From an uncultured Eisenbergiella sp. (lineage in GTDB: Bacteria > Bacillota > Clostridia > Lachnospirales > Lachnospiraceae), in the NCBI GenBank assembly GCA_904392525.1, contig CAJFMW010000010.1, positions 1-39,075 on the forward strand: a DNA stretch of 39,075 nucleotides. Direction: 5' to 3'. A model generated the notes under the pieces. It had not been told where the DNA came from, searched no databases, and was given only the letters and a program-made list of their open reading frames with translations. Each line of letters starts with the position of its first letter. The first letter of the stretch is position 1. This document shows positions 7,604-15,572 of this stretch, piece after piece. Position numbers and translations under genes: made by a program.

Positions 7604-9069
7604 GGGACTTGGACTGCTACCGGCTGGCCTCCGAAGAGGAACGATCCGGCAGGCTGGTGAGCCCTGACCGGTTTTTTGACCTGTCCCGGCTGCCAACCGA
7701 AGGGCTGCAGGATGAGTTTGGCGAATACCTGTGGAACAGGGGAAGGACGCTGTCCTTAAAAAGCATCCGTGCGGAGTTCTGGCCTTATCATGTGATCTGC
7801 CGTTTCCTCAGTGACCGTTATAACACGATGGAGAGCCTGCAGGAAGAGACGCCGGATGTGCTGGTGCATTCCCTGAAGGCCTGGATGATGAAAAACGGAT
7901 ATTCCCTCACCCAGACCCGGCGGCGTACCGAGTATGCCAAAACAGTGGTGCGGGATTCGGACATCATTCTTTTTTTGAAACGCGTGATTTCCTATTTTTG
8001 CGCGCCGGAAGAAAAGCAGGAGATGGAGAAAGACATCTGGAACCTGGACCGGATCGGGTTCCCGGTACGGAATAATCCGGTTCATCCGGTGTTTTCTGTG
8101 AATTTTACACGGATTCCCCAGAAGGGAATCCGGGAAGAAGTAAAGAGAGCATGCGCGGTAACTCTCCGTTATCTGGCTGCCGCTTCTGTGGCGGCGCAGA
8201 TCCATGCGGTGGACCGGTTGGCCGGGTTTTTGAAAACAGAATATCCCCATTTGCAGTCCCTGACGGAACTGGACCGGGAGATGCTGGAAGAATATCTGAT
8301 TGAGATCAATACCAGGGTGGAGGGGAAAAAATCCTTCCACAGCGAGCTACACCATGTGAAGAGCCTGCTGGATATGATCGGGAAGATCTATGAAAAGCCC
8401 GGCCTTTGCCGGATTTTTGTGGCGGGTGATATTCCACCTGCGGCTGCGTCGGAAAGAAAACCTTATTCAGACGGGGAACTCAGACGGCTGAATGAAGCCA
8501 TTATAGAAATGGATGAACAGTTTGCCCGCGCTGTCGTTCTGCATCAGATTCTGGGAAACCGGATCTCGGAAACGCTGACCTTAAAAAAGGACTGCCTGGT
8601 GCAGAGGGGCGCACATGCTATGGTGCGTGTGTTTCTGATCAAAACACAGAAAACCTGCGAAAAGCCTGTGACGAAAGAGGCAGTCCAGCTGATCCGGAAA
8701 TCCATTGCCTATACACAGGAAAAGTATGGGGATCGGGAATATATCTTTGTGGATGATAAAAATCCGGATCGTCCTCTGTCTTATGAAGCCGTACAGTATC
8801 GGATTATGGCCATGATCCGGGAAAAGGATCTTCGGGACGATCATGGCGAGCTATTTGGCGTGGGAACCCATCGGTTTCGGAACACTTTAGGACAGAGGCT
8901 GACACAGATGCATGTGGATGACATAACCATAGGGAAAATTTTGGGCCACAGCGGCACCAGATCCGTACAGTTCTACCGCCAATTTGGGAATCAGGCAATG
9001 GCAGAGGAAACCAAAGCGGCAAGAGCGTCCATGGATGAGGTGCTGGCCCAGCTGATACAGGGGTGGTGA
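7582..9069 (+). CDS. Tyrosine recombinase 3 of three
   Basis: The 495-residue protein starts at ATG 7582, inside the end of recombinase 2, after GAGGAA. Catalytic residues are R327 in LGNRISETL, H430-x-x-R433 in THRFRNT, H456 in LGHSGTRS, and Y465 in VQFYRQF. The active site therefore looks intact. Classical Tn554 has only two recombinases (TnpA, TnpB), so this extra one sets the cassette apart. The three-in-a-row layout recalls recombinase-in-trio (RIT) elements, but the sizes (372/652/495) and the TnpC-like fourth gene do not fit RIT elements well. Its stop overlaps the start of the TnpC-like gene. Confidence 0.85.
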   Translation: MENRIYVRDLDCYRLASEEERSGRLVSPDRFFDLSRLPTEGLQDEFGEYLWNRGRTLSLKSIRAEFWPYHVICRFLSDRYNTMESLQEETPDVLVHSLKAWMMKNGYSLTQTRRRTEYAKTVVRDSDIILFLKRVISYFCAPEEKQEMEKDIWNLDRIGFPVRNNPVHPVFSVNFTRIPQKGIREEVKRACAVTLRYLAAASVAAQIHAVDRLAGFLKTEYPHLQSLTELDREMLEEYLIEINTRVEGKKSFHSELHHVKSLLDMIGKIYEKPGLCRIFVAGDIPPAAASERKPYSDGELRRLNEAIIEMDEQFARAVVLHQILGNRISETLTLKKDCLVQRGAHAMVRVFLIKTQKTCEKPVTKEAVQLIRKSIAYTQEKYGDREYIFVDDKNPDRPLSYEAVQYRIMAMIREKDLRDDHGELFGVGTHRFRNTLGQRLTQMHVDDITIGKILGHSGTRSVQFYRQFGNQAMAEETKAARASMDEVLAQLIQGW

Positions 9070-9524
9070 AGTTGAAAGCAGAAAAGATGGTACAGCTAAA
9101 CCGGGCTGCCAGCAGGGAAAAGGTAAGCAGGGCTCTTCGGGAAATCGACAGAATGCTGGAGGATGAGGAACTGGTAACGATTGCGGACCTGGTGGAACGG
9201 ACCGGACTTTCCAGAGCCTTTTTTTATAATAATAAGAAAGTGAATCAGGCGGTAGAACGGGCCAGGGATCTGCAGCAGGGCAGAAAGTTTGTAAAACCAC
9301 AGCAGGTGATTCTCGATCAGGCAATGGAACAGCAGATCCTGATGCTGAAAAAACATTTGGGGGATTTGCAGGAAGAAAACGCCGGTCTTATGAAAGAACT
9401 GGAGGAGCTCAGAGAGGAAAATATGGACTTGCAGATGGAGATTGACAGCTTGCGGGTGGAAAACGAAAGCCTGAAGGAAGATTCCTGGCAGAGGGAGATG
9501 CTGAGGATGTCACATAACCCTTAA
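9063..9524 (+). CDS. TnpC(Tn554)/DUF6262-like HTH and coiled-coil accessory protein
   Basis: The 153-residue protein has a helix-turn-helix-like segment at about residues 25-60 (TIADLVERTGLSRAFFYNN) followed by a long coiled coil from about 85 to 145, rich in Glu/Leu heptads (LQEENAGLMKELEELREEN). This architecture matches TnpC of Tn554 and DUF6262 proteins, which assist and orient transposition without being recombinases. The start is uncertain: GTG 9063, GTG 9066 and TTG 9072 are all in frame and overlap or abut the stop of recombinase 3. AGGGG at about 9058-9062 fits TTG 9072 best. It is the last gene of the four-gene operon. Confidence 0.75.
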   Translation: MVKLKAEKMVQLNRAASREKVSRALREIDRMLEDEELVTIADLVERTGLSRAFFYNNKKVNQAVERARDLQQGRKFVKPQQVILDQAMEQQILMLKKHLGDLQEENAGLMKELEELREENMDLQMEIDSLRVENESLKEDSWQREMLRMSHNP

Positions 9525-9991
9525 AGATGCAGGAAGTAAATCGTATGATATATTGAAACTATTTATACTATTGGTTATACTGTAGATAACGGTAAAGATC
9601 ATGCTTATTTTGAACCTGTAGTACGTTAATTAAAGCAGAGAGAGCAGTGTAAAAAGCTGGGTCTTGTAACTATAAAAGCTTGTAAATATGTGATATACAC
9701 TTTATAAAGACAGCTATGATTGAAAAGGCAAAGTAATTGGGGCATGGTGCGGTTTTGTTTCTGGGACAACCCGAGTATTACCCGTAGTTTGGATTCGAGG
9801 AAGCAGTGAAATTTGGGATAAGTGATTGCGATGGCAATAACTATTCTGCATTTATGGCTATGGAGCTGGTGCCGGGATATTTGAGTAGCGCATATGGAGG
9901 GCGATTTTTTGAGTCAGATATATATGATGACAATTTGAACCGGGAACAGGTGAAAGAATTCGACAAGCAATTTAAGGATTTAGCTTTTTAA
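9525..9991 (+). pseudogene. Decayed gene remnants after the recombinase operon
   Basis: Base composition drops to clearly AT-rich here. A frame ending at about 9628 encodes YTIGYTVDNGKDHAYFEP but is closed upstream by TGA and has no start. From about 9716 another open frame reads GAWCGFVSGT and then LPVVWIRGSSEIWDK before TGA. The neighbouring frame then continues, without a plausible start of its own, as SDCDGNNYSAFMAMELVPG to TAA at 9989-9991. The two pieces look like one gene split by a frameshift near 9820. I do not recognise the families. They are most simply old cargo genes in decay. Confidence 0.4.
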
Positions 9992-10016
9992 TCAAATACA
10001 GAGGAAGAGATTGGAC

Positions 10017-10919
10017 ATGAAATGTATTATATGTAAAGAAGAAAAAGGAGAATCTAAAGAACATATTATTCCGGAAGCATTAGGGAATAAAACATTAGTT
10101 ACCAAGAGAGTTTGTAAAGAATGTAATAATAAACTCGGCTCTAATGTTGATGATTGCTTAGTCAACAATTTTTATACAAAAATCGTTAGAATAAACTTCA
10201 ATTTGACAGGGAAAAATGGGAAACTACCTCGATTATTTAATGGGACTGAAGTTGATGGAAATACAAACTCGAAATTCAGTCTAAAAAACGATATTCCGAA
10301 ACTTTTACCTGCTGTAAATAAAGAGGAAGATGGAAATATAAGAGTCACGGCATCTAATTTGGAAGAGGCAATGGATTGCCTAAAGAAATATTTGTGGAGG
10401 AATGGATTTGGAGAGTCCCAAATAGAAAGAATTTGTGAAAGTGCTCAAATTGTTGAAAGGAAATTGGAGCCCCCAATATTTAGAGCTAAAAAGACAGAAT
10501 ATAATAAATTGAAGTTAGCGGCAATAAAAATAGCTTATGAATATGCATTTCACATTCTGGGAGAAAAGTATTTGGATGATGAAATAGCCATACTTTTTTC
10601 AAATGAGCTTTTCAAAGCAACAAAAGAGAAAAAAGGGGAAGTTGTTCCATCTGATGAGTTGATGAAATTTGTTACCTTTCCGAATGAGGTAGACAGGAAG
10701 AGATTTGAAGGGATACGTAATTCATTAAGTTTCAAACCAATGGGTATTCTTAACATAATAAACTTATGGTGTGATGGTAATATTATATATTGCGATTTAA
10801 ATTTATGTAGGACAGATATTTGTTCATTTGTTGTAAAAGTGTCTGAAAATGCGAATTCTTATTCTAAAAAATTGCCGGTTACATTGATATCGGAGGATGG
10901 TGAGACTTATAGTTGGTAA
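10017..10919 (+). CDS. HNH-type endonuclease-like protein
   Basis: The start is ATG 10017, 7 bases after GAGGAAGAG; a TTG two codons upstream is the alternative. The product has 300 residues. The N-terminus shows C-x-x-C (KCIICKEE), then EHIIPEALGN, then C-x-x-C-N (VCKECNNKLG). This is the layout of zinc-ribbon HNH nucleases of the HNH_5-like group, where the two Cys pairs bind zinc and the E-H-I-I-P His is the first HNH residue. The remaining 230 residues are unassigned and probably give target recognition. Such nucleases are frequent in phage-defence islands. It sits alone, about 600 bases before the TIR-like operon, and is AT-rich with A/T-ending codons, unlike the flanking chromosome. Confidence 0.7.
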   Translation: MKCIICKEEKGESKEHIIPEALGNKTLVTKRVCKECNNKLGSNVDDCLVNNFYTKIVRINFNLTGKNGKLPRLFNGTEVDGNTNSKFSLKNDIPKLLPAVNKEEDGNIRVTASNLEEAMDCLKKYLWRNGFGESQIERICESAQIVERKLEPPIFRAKKTEYNKLKLAAIKIAYEYAFHILGEKYLDDEIAILFSNELFKATKEKKGEVVPSDELMKFVTFPNEVDRKRFEGIRNSLSFKPMGILNIINLWCDGNIIYCDLNLCRTDICSFVVKVSENANSYSKKLPVTLISEDGETYSW

Positions 10920-11542
10920 TAGGAATAGGTTGTAGAGAAAATATTTGCGTGAAATAGTTAGAATATTTGTTTATAGGCTGTTATTGAATTATTCATAATG
11001 GCCTTTTCTTAATTGTAGCTTAGGGATTGAAGTAAAAATATTTATACCGATTTTACCGAAAAAATAAAAAAGTATACATGTACGACATAAAACTACTCGT
11101 ATAGGAAAATGAAACAGGAAATATCTTCAGAAAAAAATGGTGAAGAGAAAGGAAAAGGAAGCCAGAGAACTGTACCAGTGAACAATCACGAAGGGCTCAT
11201 AGGATCTCAGTGAATCTATTAACTGACGTTTATAGACGGTAAGGATATAGGAAATTAAGGCGTTTAGCAAATAGTGCTGTACCAGAAAGCGAGCCGGGGA
11301 TTGATGGAAACGTTGGAGAGATATACGAATGGACCGGTCAATCAAATAAAAGTAGAAGAGGTGATAAAATGTTAAGCATATTGAATATGGCAAAAAGCGA
11401 AAAGATTACCGAAAAAAAGTAAAGACGACGGATATCAAAAATAAATAGGAAAATAGACTTGCCATTACTTTCTTAATTATAGTATTGGACGACAGATTAT
11501 GATAAAATATATTCAATACAGCTCGTTCGATAGGAGAAGGTT
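10920..11542. other. 623-base AT-rich stretch with a possible broken gene
   Basis: No intact gene is visible. On the plus strand 11144-11422 is one continuous frame with a single internal TAA near 11241. It reads SRRAHRISVNLLTDVYRR, stop, then YRKLRRLANSAVPESEPGI, and ends in KSEKITEKK. The even composition across the stop suggests a decayed gene of unknown family. The last 40 bases before 11543 hold the leader of the next operon (AGGAGAAGG before ATG). Confidence 0.25.
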
Positions 11543-12811
11543 ATGGCATTAATAAATAGATCAATAGTGGAAAATATTGAAGCTAAATATATTGAAACAT
11601 ATCTTATGCAAAAAGGATTTAAGAAAGGCGACGAAGAAGAAGGAATATCAGTAGTAGATTGGGTGAATAATCTTCTTGATGAAAATAAAATTGATATAGA
11701 TGAATTTGAAAGATTTTTGTTTCATGAGTTATTCTTAGGGAAACGGAAATTAATTCGAGTATACCAACTGGGTAATACAAAAAAGATCAAATTCCCAGAA
11801 GATTGGATTGACATACTGGTAGAGAAGTATGGAGTTGCTTCTCTAGATTTTAGCGCTATTTTAAGTACATTTGTTAATTCTAAAAATAGAATAAAAATAG
11901 CCGGAATTCGTTCGGAAGAAAATGAGAAAGGGGAGTTGACAAGATTACGAATTTTATTTGTAATCTTGATAGAAGTGTATGAAGGGGGAACGTATAGGGA
12001 TTCATATGCATATATACCTGTTGACATCGATTTTATCAAAAGAATCATGCTCATAAAGGTGTGGAATAGATACGGTATACCAGATGAAAATCAACGGCCA
12101 GAAGCCTTGCTTGATCATATAAAAAGTATAATGGCATTACTATTTCATGTTTCAACGAGACGTTATATGATGAAGCATAAAAAAGTGCTCTATAATATGA
12201 GCAAGGGAATGGTTGATGAAGTTTATAATAAAATACCTGCATTTAGTCAGATATCTATTTTGGAAAGCCTTATTAGTGATTTTGAACAAGAGATTTTGTC
12301 GAGATTGCCTATAGTAAATACGGATATTGATGAAAATGGGAAGAAAGTAATTCCAAAGGGAGTGATGGAATTTTCGGATGAAATTAGAAAGGCTTTGGAA
12401 CGATTAGCTATAAGTGACTATTTTTATAATAGAAGTTATGACGAAATCTGGAATATGGGAGTGGATGCAGTTATAGCTAGAATTAAGTTTAATGATAATG
12501 AAAATGTTCTTACATCGTTGAGTGGTGAAGAAAGCGAAAAGCCCATTTTTTGCACTAAGACCTTTATGTACCTAAAAAAGTCTATGGAGGATTCAAAGCT
12601 GGTTGAAAGATTATGGGTTGCCAAAAAAAGAAATAGGGGTACGTTAAATATTAGATATGATGCTACAGATGAAGAATATCTTGAAATAATGATTAGATCA
12701 ATAATAAGATACACAGAGGAAGATTTGGAAGCGGCATTGGAGATATATAAAAACTATGAATCAAGATCTACTAAAACGATTACAAAAAACGATAAAAGAA
12801 ATGTCAGTTAA
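11543..12811 (+). CDS. Unrecognised 422-residue protein, first gene of the TIR-like operon
   Basis: ATG 11543 follows AGGAGAAGGTT. The product is 422 residues, mostly charged and helical by composition, with no signal peptide or transmembrane segment. I recognise no catalytic motif or named domain. Visible segments include an acidic N-terminal region (GDEEEGISVVDWVNNLLDE), a central hydrophobic stretch (LRILFVILIEVYEG, about residues 135-148) and a C-terminal helix-rich part (DEEYLEIMIRSIIRYTEED). It overlaps the TIR-like gene by 56 bases, so the two are translationally coupled and very likely act together. By analogy with two-component defence systems, where a sensor is encoded next to a TIR effector, this could be the sensor or regulator; that is inference only. 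It is AT-rich, pointing to horizontal transfer. Confidence 0.75.
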   Translation: MALINRSIVENIEAKYIETYLMQKGFKKGDEEEGISVVDWVNNLLDENKIDIDEFERFLFHELFLGKRKLIRVYQLGNTKKIKFPEDWIDILVEKYGVASLDFSAILSTFVNSKNRIKIAGIRSEENEKGELTRLRILFVILIEVYEGGTYRDSYAYIPVDIDFIKRIMLIKVWNRYGIPDENQRPEALLDHIKSIMALLFHVSTRRYMMKHKKVLYNMSKGMVDEVYNKIPAFSQISILESLISDFEQEILSRLPIVNTDIDENGKKVIPKGVMEFSDEIRKALERLAISDYFYNRSYDEIWNMGVDAVIARIKFNDNENVLTSLSGEESEKPIFCTKTFMYLKKSMEDSKLVERLWVAKKRNRGTLNIRYDATDEEYLEIMIRSIIRYTEEDLEAALEIYKNYESRSTKTITKNDKRNVS

Positions 12812-13619
12812 TAGTTTGAATAGCGTTTATCCAGAGCAATTATTAGAATGGTTAAATACGCCACAGATGGAATTAAAACAGTTTATTGATGATTTATATT
12901 GCGAAAGATTGATTACATATAAATATAAATTTACGTGTAGATGTGGACAGCATTGTACTGCTTACTTACGCAAATTACAAAGGGAACCATATATCTGTAA
13001 GGATTGTGATTCGGTTTATGACATTGAGAAAATAAAGAAAATTGGAACATTAGTATATGAACTTGACAAGAAGGATATTTTGGAATTTAATGAAGAAAAT
13101 GTTGATTTTGAAAATGAATCATTAAAATTTGCCAGAATTGTTTGTTTGGATACGCAACATCAAAAGGAAAGGGAGTTGAAAAAACAAATGGAAATTTTCT
13201 TAGGTAGTTCATCAGAGGCAATAGCAGATATGGAAGATATTGGATATAAATTAGAGCAGTTAGGAAATAGGGTATTATTATGGAATTCTGCTGGAGAAAA
13301 TATTTTTCCTCCTAATGAAAATACAATAGATAGTTTACTTGCAATTACTAAACGAGTACAGGCTGCAGTTTTTATCTTTAATGCAGATGACGTGGTATGG
13401 CACCATAATTCTTTAAAAGAAAGCAAGAGCGTTAGAGATAATGTTCTATTTGAATATGGTCTTTTCTGTGGAGCATTAGGAAAATCACGAGTTTGTTTTG
13501 TTTGTAAGAATAATCCATCTCTTGCATCTGATTTATCTGGAATTACATATATAGATGGTAATAGCGGTGCTCTTACCGTAAAACGTAAGTTGCAAGATTG
13601 GATAAATGCAATGCAGTAA
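12756..13619 (+). CDS. Zinc-ribbon plus TIR-like (PF10137-type) nucleotide-binding protein, probable defence effector
   Basis: In this 287-residue protein, residues 1-55 look like a small helical, winged-helix-like domain. Cysteines 61, 63, 67, 81 and 84 form a probable zinc ribbon (TCRCGQHC, then ICKDCD). Residues 146-270 match the predicted nucleotide-binding TIR-like domain: IFLGSSSEAI, VLLWN, IFPPNENTIDSLL, AVFIFNADDV, RDNVLFEYGLF with E233 as the likely catalytic glutamate, then SDLSGITYID. Related TIR-like domains act as NAD-degrading effectors in anti-phage systems such as CBASS Cap12-type proteins. The ATG at 12756 has GGAG about 15 bases upstream and lies inside the previous gene; ATG 12801 is an alternative without a ribosome binding site. 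NADase activity and defence are inferred. Confidence 0.8.
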   Translation: MNQDLLKRLQKTIKEMSVNSLNSVYPEQLLEWLNTPQMELKQFIDDLYCERLITYKYKFTCRCGQHCTAYLRKLQREPYICKDCDSVYDIEKIKKIGTLVYELDKKDILEFNEENVDFENESLKFARIVCLDTQHQKERELKKQMEIFLGSSSEAIADMEDIGYKLEQLGNRVLLWNSAGENIFPPNENTIDSLLAITKRVQAAVFIFNADDVVWHHNSLKESKSVRDNVLFEYGLFCGALGKSRVCFVCKNNPSLASDLSGITYIDGNSGALTVKRKLQDWINAMQ

Positions 13620-13634
13620 ATATTGGGGTAAGAA

Positions 13635-13684
13635 AAAAAGACCAACTATGTTTGGGCAAATGCAAAAACATAGTTGGTCTTTTT
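13635..13684 (+). terminator. Strong terminator closing the TIR-like operon
   Basis: A perfect 19-bp inverted repeat: arms 13635-13653 and 13666-13684 with GACCAACTATG in the stem, and a 12-nt loop. The A-tract on the left and T-tract on the right are part of the stem, so it could work in both directions. It lies 15 bases after the TIR-like stop. Confidence 0.9.
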
Positions 13685-13899
13685 ACGTCCCATAATAAGC
13701 CCTCCTGTTATTCTAAGCAAGAAAACATTTTTTATAAGTATAGCCTTCCGTACTAAAATAAAAAAATTAAATTGAAAAGCTACAAATAATAAGGTATAGG
13801 AGATTCTAAAAATGGTCGTGAATAGTAGTAGCTATACCAAGAATAGGATATACATTGTATTTTGAGTAAAATATAGGATTTTACAAGAAAAAATATTAA
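13685..13899. other. AT-rich tail of the island up to its junction with chromosomal DNA
   Basis: No gene is supported. A perfect 7-bp dyad GTAAAAT-ATAGG-ATTTTAC lies at 13866-13884, about 25-30 bases before the junction with the flp1 fragment. It resembles in base content the dyad upstream of the recombinase operon (4409-4424). Paired dyads of this kind at element ends can be recombinase binding sites; this is inferred. Confidence 0.35.
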
Positions 13900-14013
13900 G
13901 CAGTAAATATTTTTCTGGTGCTGATCGGCCTGGTCATTATCTTCAAGAGCCAGCTCACCGATCTGGTTGAGAGCATTTTTACCAAAATCACCAAGCAGGC
14001 CGGAACCATCTGA
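13900..14013 (+). pseudogene. 3' remnant of an Flp1-type (type IVb) pilin gene
   Basis: The frame opens after TAA at 13897-13899 and has no start codon. From about 13912 it reads FLVLIGLVIIFKSQLTDL, then TKITKQAGTI and TGA. That is the C-terminal half of Flp1-type pilins of Clostridia Tad loci, whose missing N-terminal part would hold the prepilin cleavage site and first half of the hydrophobic helix. The next gene, DUF5702, follows 19 bases on, as in an intact Tad operon. The AT-rich sequence before 13910 belongs to the island, so the gene appears cut by an insertion or deletion. As drawn, no mature pilin can be made from it. Confidence 0.75.
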
Positions 14014-14032
14014 GAGAAAGGAGGGGACGAAC

Positions 14033-15472
14033 GTGAAATGCGGCTATATTACGGTTTACCTGTCGCTGGTGACGGGAGTTCTGCTGTCGCTGATCCTGAC
14101 GGTGGTTGAGGGCGTTCGGCTCCACACCATGCGCGCACAGACAGAATGTGTGATGGATATGGCGATGGACTCCGCACTGGCGGAATATCATAGAGAGATG
14201 CTGTCCCAATATGATCTGTTTTTTGTCGATATTTCATATGGAAGTTCGTCCCCCACCTTTGCCAATGTAGAAGAGCATATCAGAGGCTATATGAATATGA
14301 ATTTTCAGCCCTTTGAAGTGTTTGATATTCCGGTGGGAAAGGATCTGACGGCCCTGAACGCAAATGGAGTGGAGCTTTTACAGGCTGCGGTTGCTTCAGA
14401 CGACGGAGGTGCGGTACTGAAACGACAGGCGGTGGATTATATCAAAAACCGGTGGGGCTTAAGCTATCTGAATCAGGCTGCAGTAAATGCCGAGGTGCTG
14501 GAACGCAGGGGGTATCTGGACAGCGATGTGGAGCAGCGCAGAACGGAAACGGAGCGTCAGGTAAAGGAAAGGATCCTGCAGAAGCAGCAGGAGGAAGACG
14601 AGGACTGGGAAGGACGTAACGTGGAACTGCCTTCGGATGTGGTGAATCAGGCGAGAGGAGAGGGAATTCTCGGGCTTGCGTCCAGCCGTCCGGGAGAACT
14701 GTCCAGAACTTCGATCCCCGTGCAGACGCTTCTGTCACACCGGAGCAGTCTGATTCAGGGAACCGGCCTACCGGAAGAAAAAACGAAGCCTTCCGGTATA
14801 TCGGGAAACTGCCTGTTTCTGAAGTATGTCATGGAAAAATGCGGCTTCTACGGAGAAGAAAAGGAGCATGCTGCCTTCTCCTATCAGGTGGAATACATTC
14901 TGGAGGGGGATGGAAATGATCTGAACAATCTGCGGGCCGTGGCAAATAAAATTCTTCTCGTCAGGGAGGCGGCCAATGCGGCATATCTGTTCAGCGACAG
15001 CGCCAGGCGGGAACAGGCGAGAGGAACGGCGCTTCTGATCAGCTCCGTTCTGGGCCTTCCTGAACTGACTGAGCCTGTCACCGCCCTGATCCTGTTTGCA
15101 TGGGCCTATGCGGAAAGTGTACGGGACCTCCGCATTCTGTTCGATGGAGAAAAGGTTCCTTTGGTAAAAACAGCCGAAAGCTGGAATACGCCGTACAGTC
15201 AGCTTCTTACCTTCCGCGGCCATCTGTCGGAATATACGAAGGGGCAGAGCGGTATGAGCTATCAGGATTATCTGGGAGCATTCCTGTATCTGCAGCAGGA
15301 GGAAACGACATTGAAACGGCTGATGGATGTGATGGAGGCTGATATCCGTATGACACCGGGAAATGAAAATTTCCGGATGGACGGCTGTGTGGACGCGATA
15401 ACGGCACAGGCCGCAGTGGAAAGCGGCTATGGCCGCAGCTTCCAGATTACCCGGACCTATCAGTATGAATAG
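14033..15472 (+). CDS. DUF5702 (TadG-like) protein of the Tad pilus locus
   Basis: The start is GTG 14033 after AAAGGAGGGG; upstream codons in the frame fall inside the pilin remnant. The 479-residue protein begins KCGYITVYLSLVTGVLLSLILTVVEG, one N-terminal membrane helix of the pseudopilin/TadG type. It then has RLHTMRAQTECVMDMAMDSALAEYHREMLSQYDLFFVD, the characteristic DUF5702 start. The rest is a large outside domain with an Arg/Glu-rich coiled segment (about 180-215). TadG-like proteins are minor components or anchors of the Flp pilus. The gene lies directly after the flp1 remnant and before the TadE-like gene, the usual Lachnospiraceae order. Confidence 0.75.
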   Translation: MKCGYITVYLSLVTGVLLSLILTVVEGVRLHTMRAQTECVMDMAMDSALAEYHREMLSQYDLFFVDISYGSSSPTFANVEEHIRGYMNMNFQPFEVFDIPVGKDLTALNANGVELLQAAVASDDGGAVLKRQAVDYIKNRWGLSYLNQAAVNAEVLERRGYLDSDVEQRRTETERQVKERILQKQQEEDEDWEGRNVELPSDVVNQARGEGILGLASSRPGELSRTSIPVQTLLSHRSSLIQGTGLPEEKTKPSGISGNCLFLKYVMEKCGFYGEEKEHAAFSYQVEYILEGDGNDLNNLRAVANKILLVREAANAAYLFSDSARREQARGTALLISSVLGLPELTEPVTALILFAWAYAESVRDLRILFDGEKVPLVKTAESWNTPYSQLLTFRGHLSEYTKGQSGMSYQDYLGAFLYLQQEETTLKRLMDVMEADIRMTPGNENFRMDGCVDAITAQAAVESGYGRSFQITRTYQYE

Positions 15473-15572
15473 CAGGGCAGGCGGCAGCCTGGCAGATGAA
15501 TGATAAAAGAAAACGGGACGCCCGCCGGAATGAAGAAAAACGGTGGAGAAGATGGAAAGGAAGTGAACCGGG

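Noticed and set aside
4501-9069. Recombinase trio read as a standard RIT element
   Set aside because: The second protein is far larger than RIT recombinases and a TnpC-like gene follows; a Tn554-type relationship fits better, although a third recombinase is extra.
11127-11393. 88-codon minus-strand frame rich in Phe, Leu and Ser
   Set aside because: It has no ribosome binding site, and its composition is that of the reverse strand of an AT-rich remnant.
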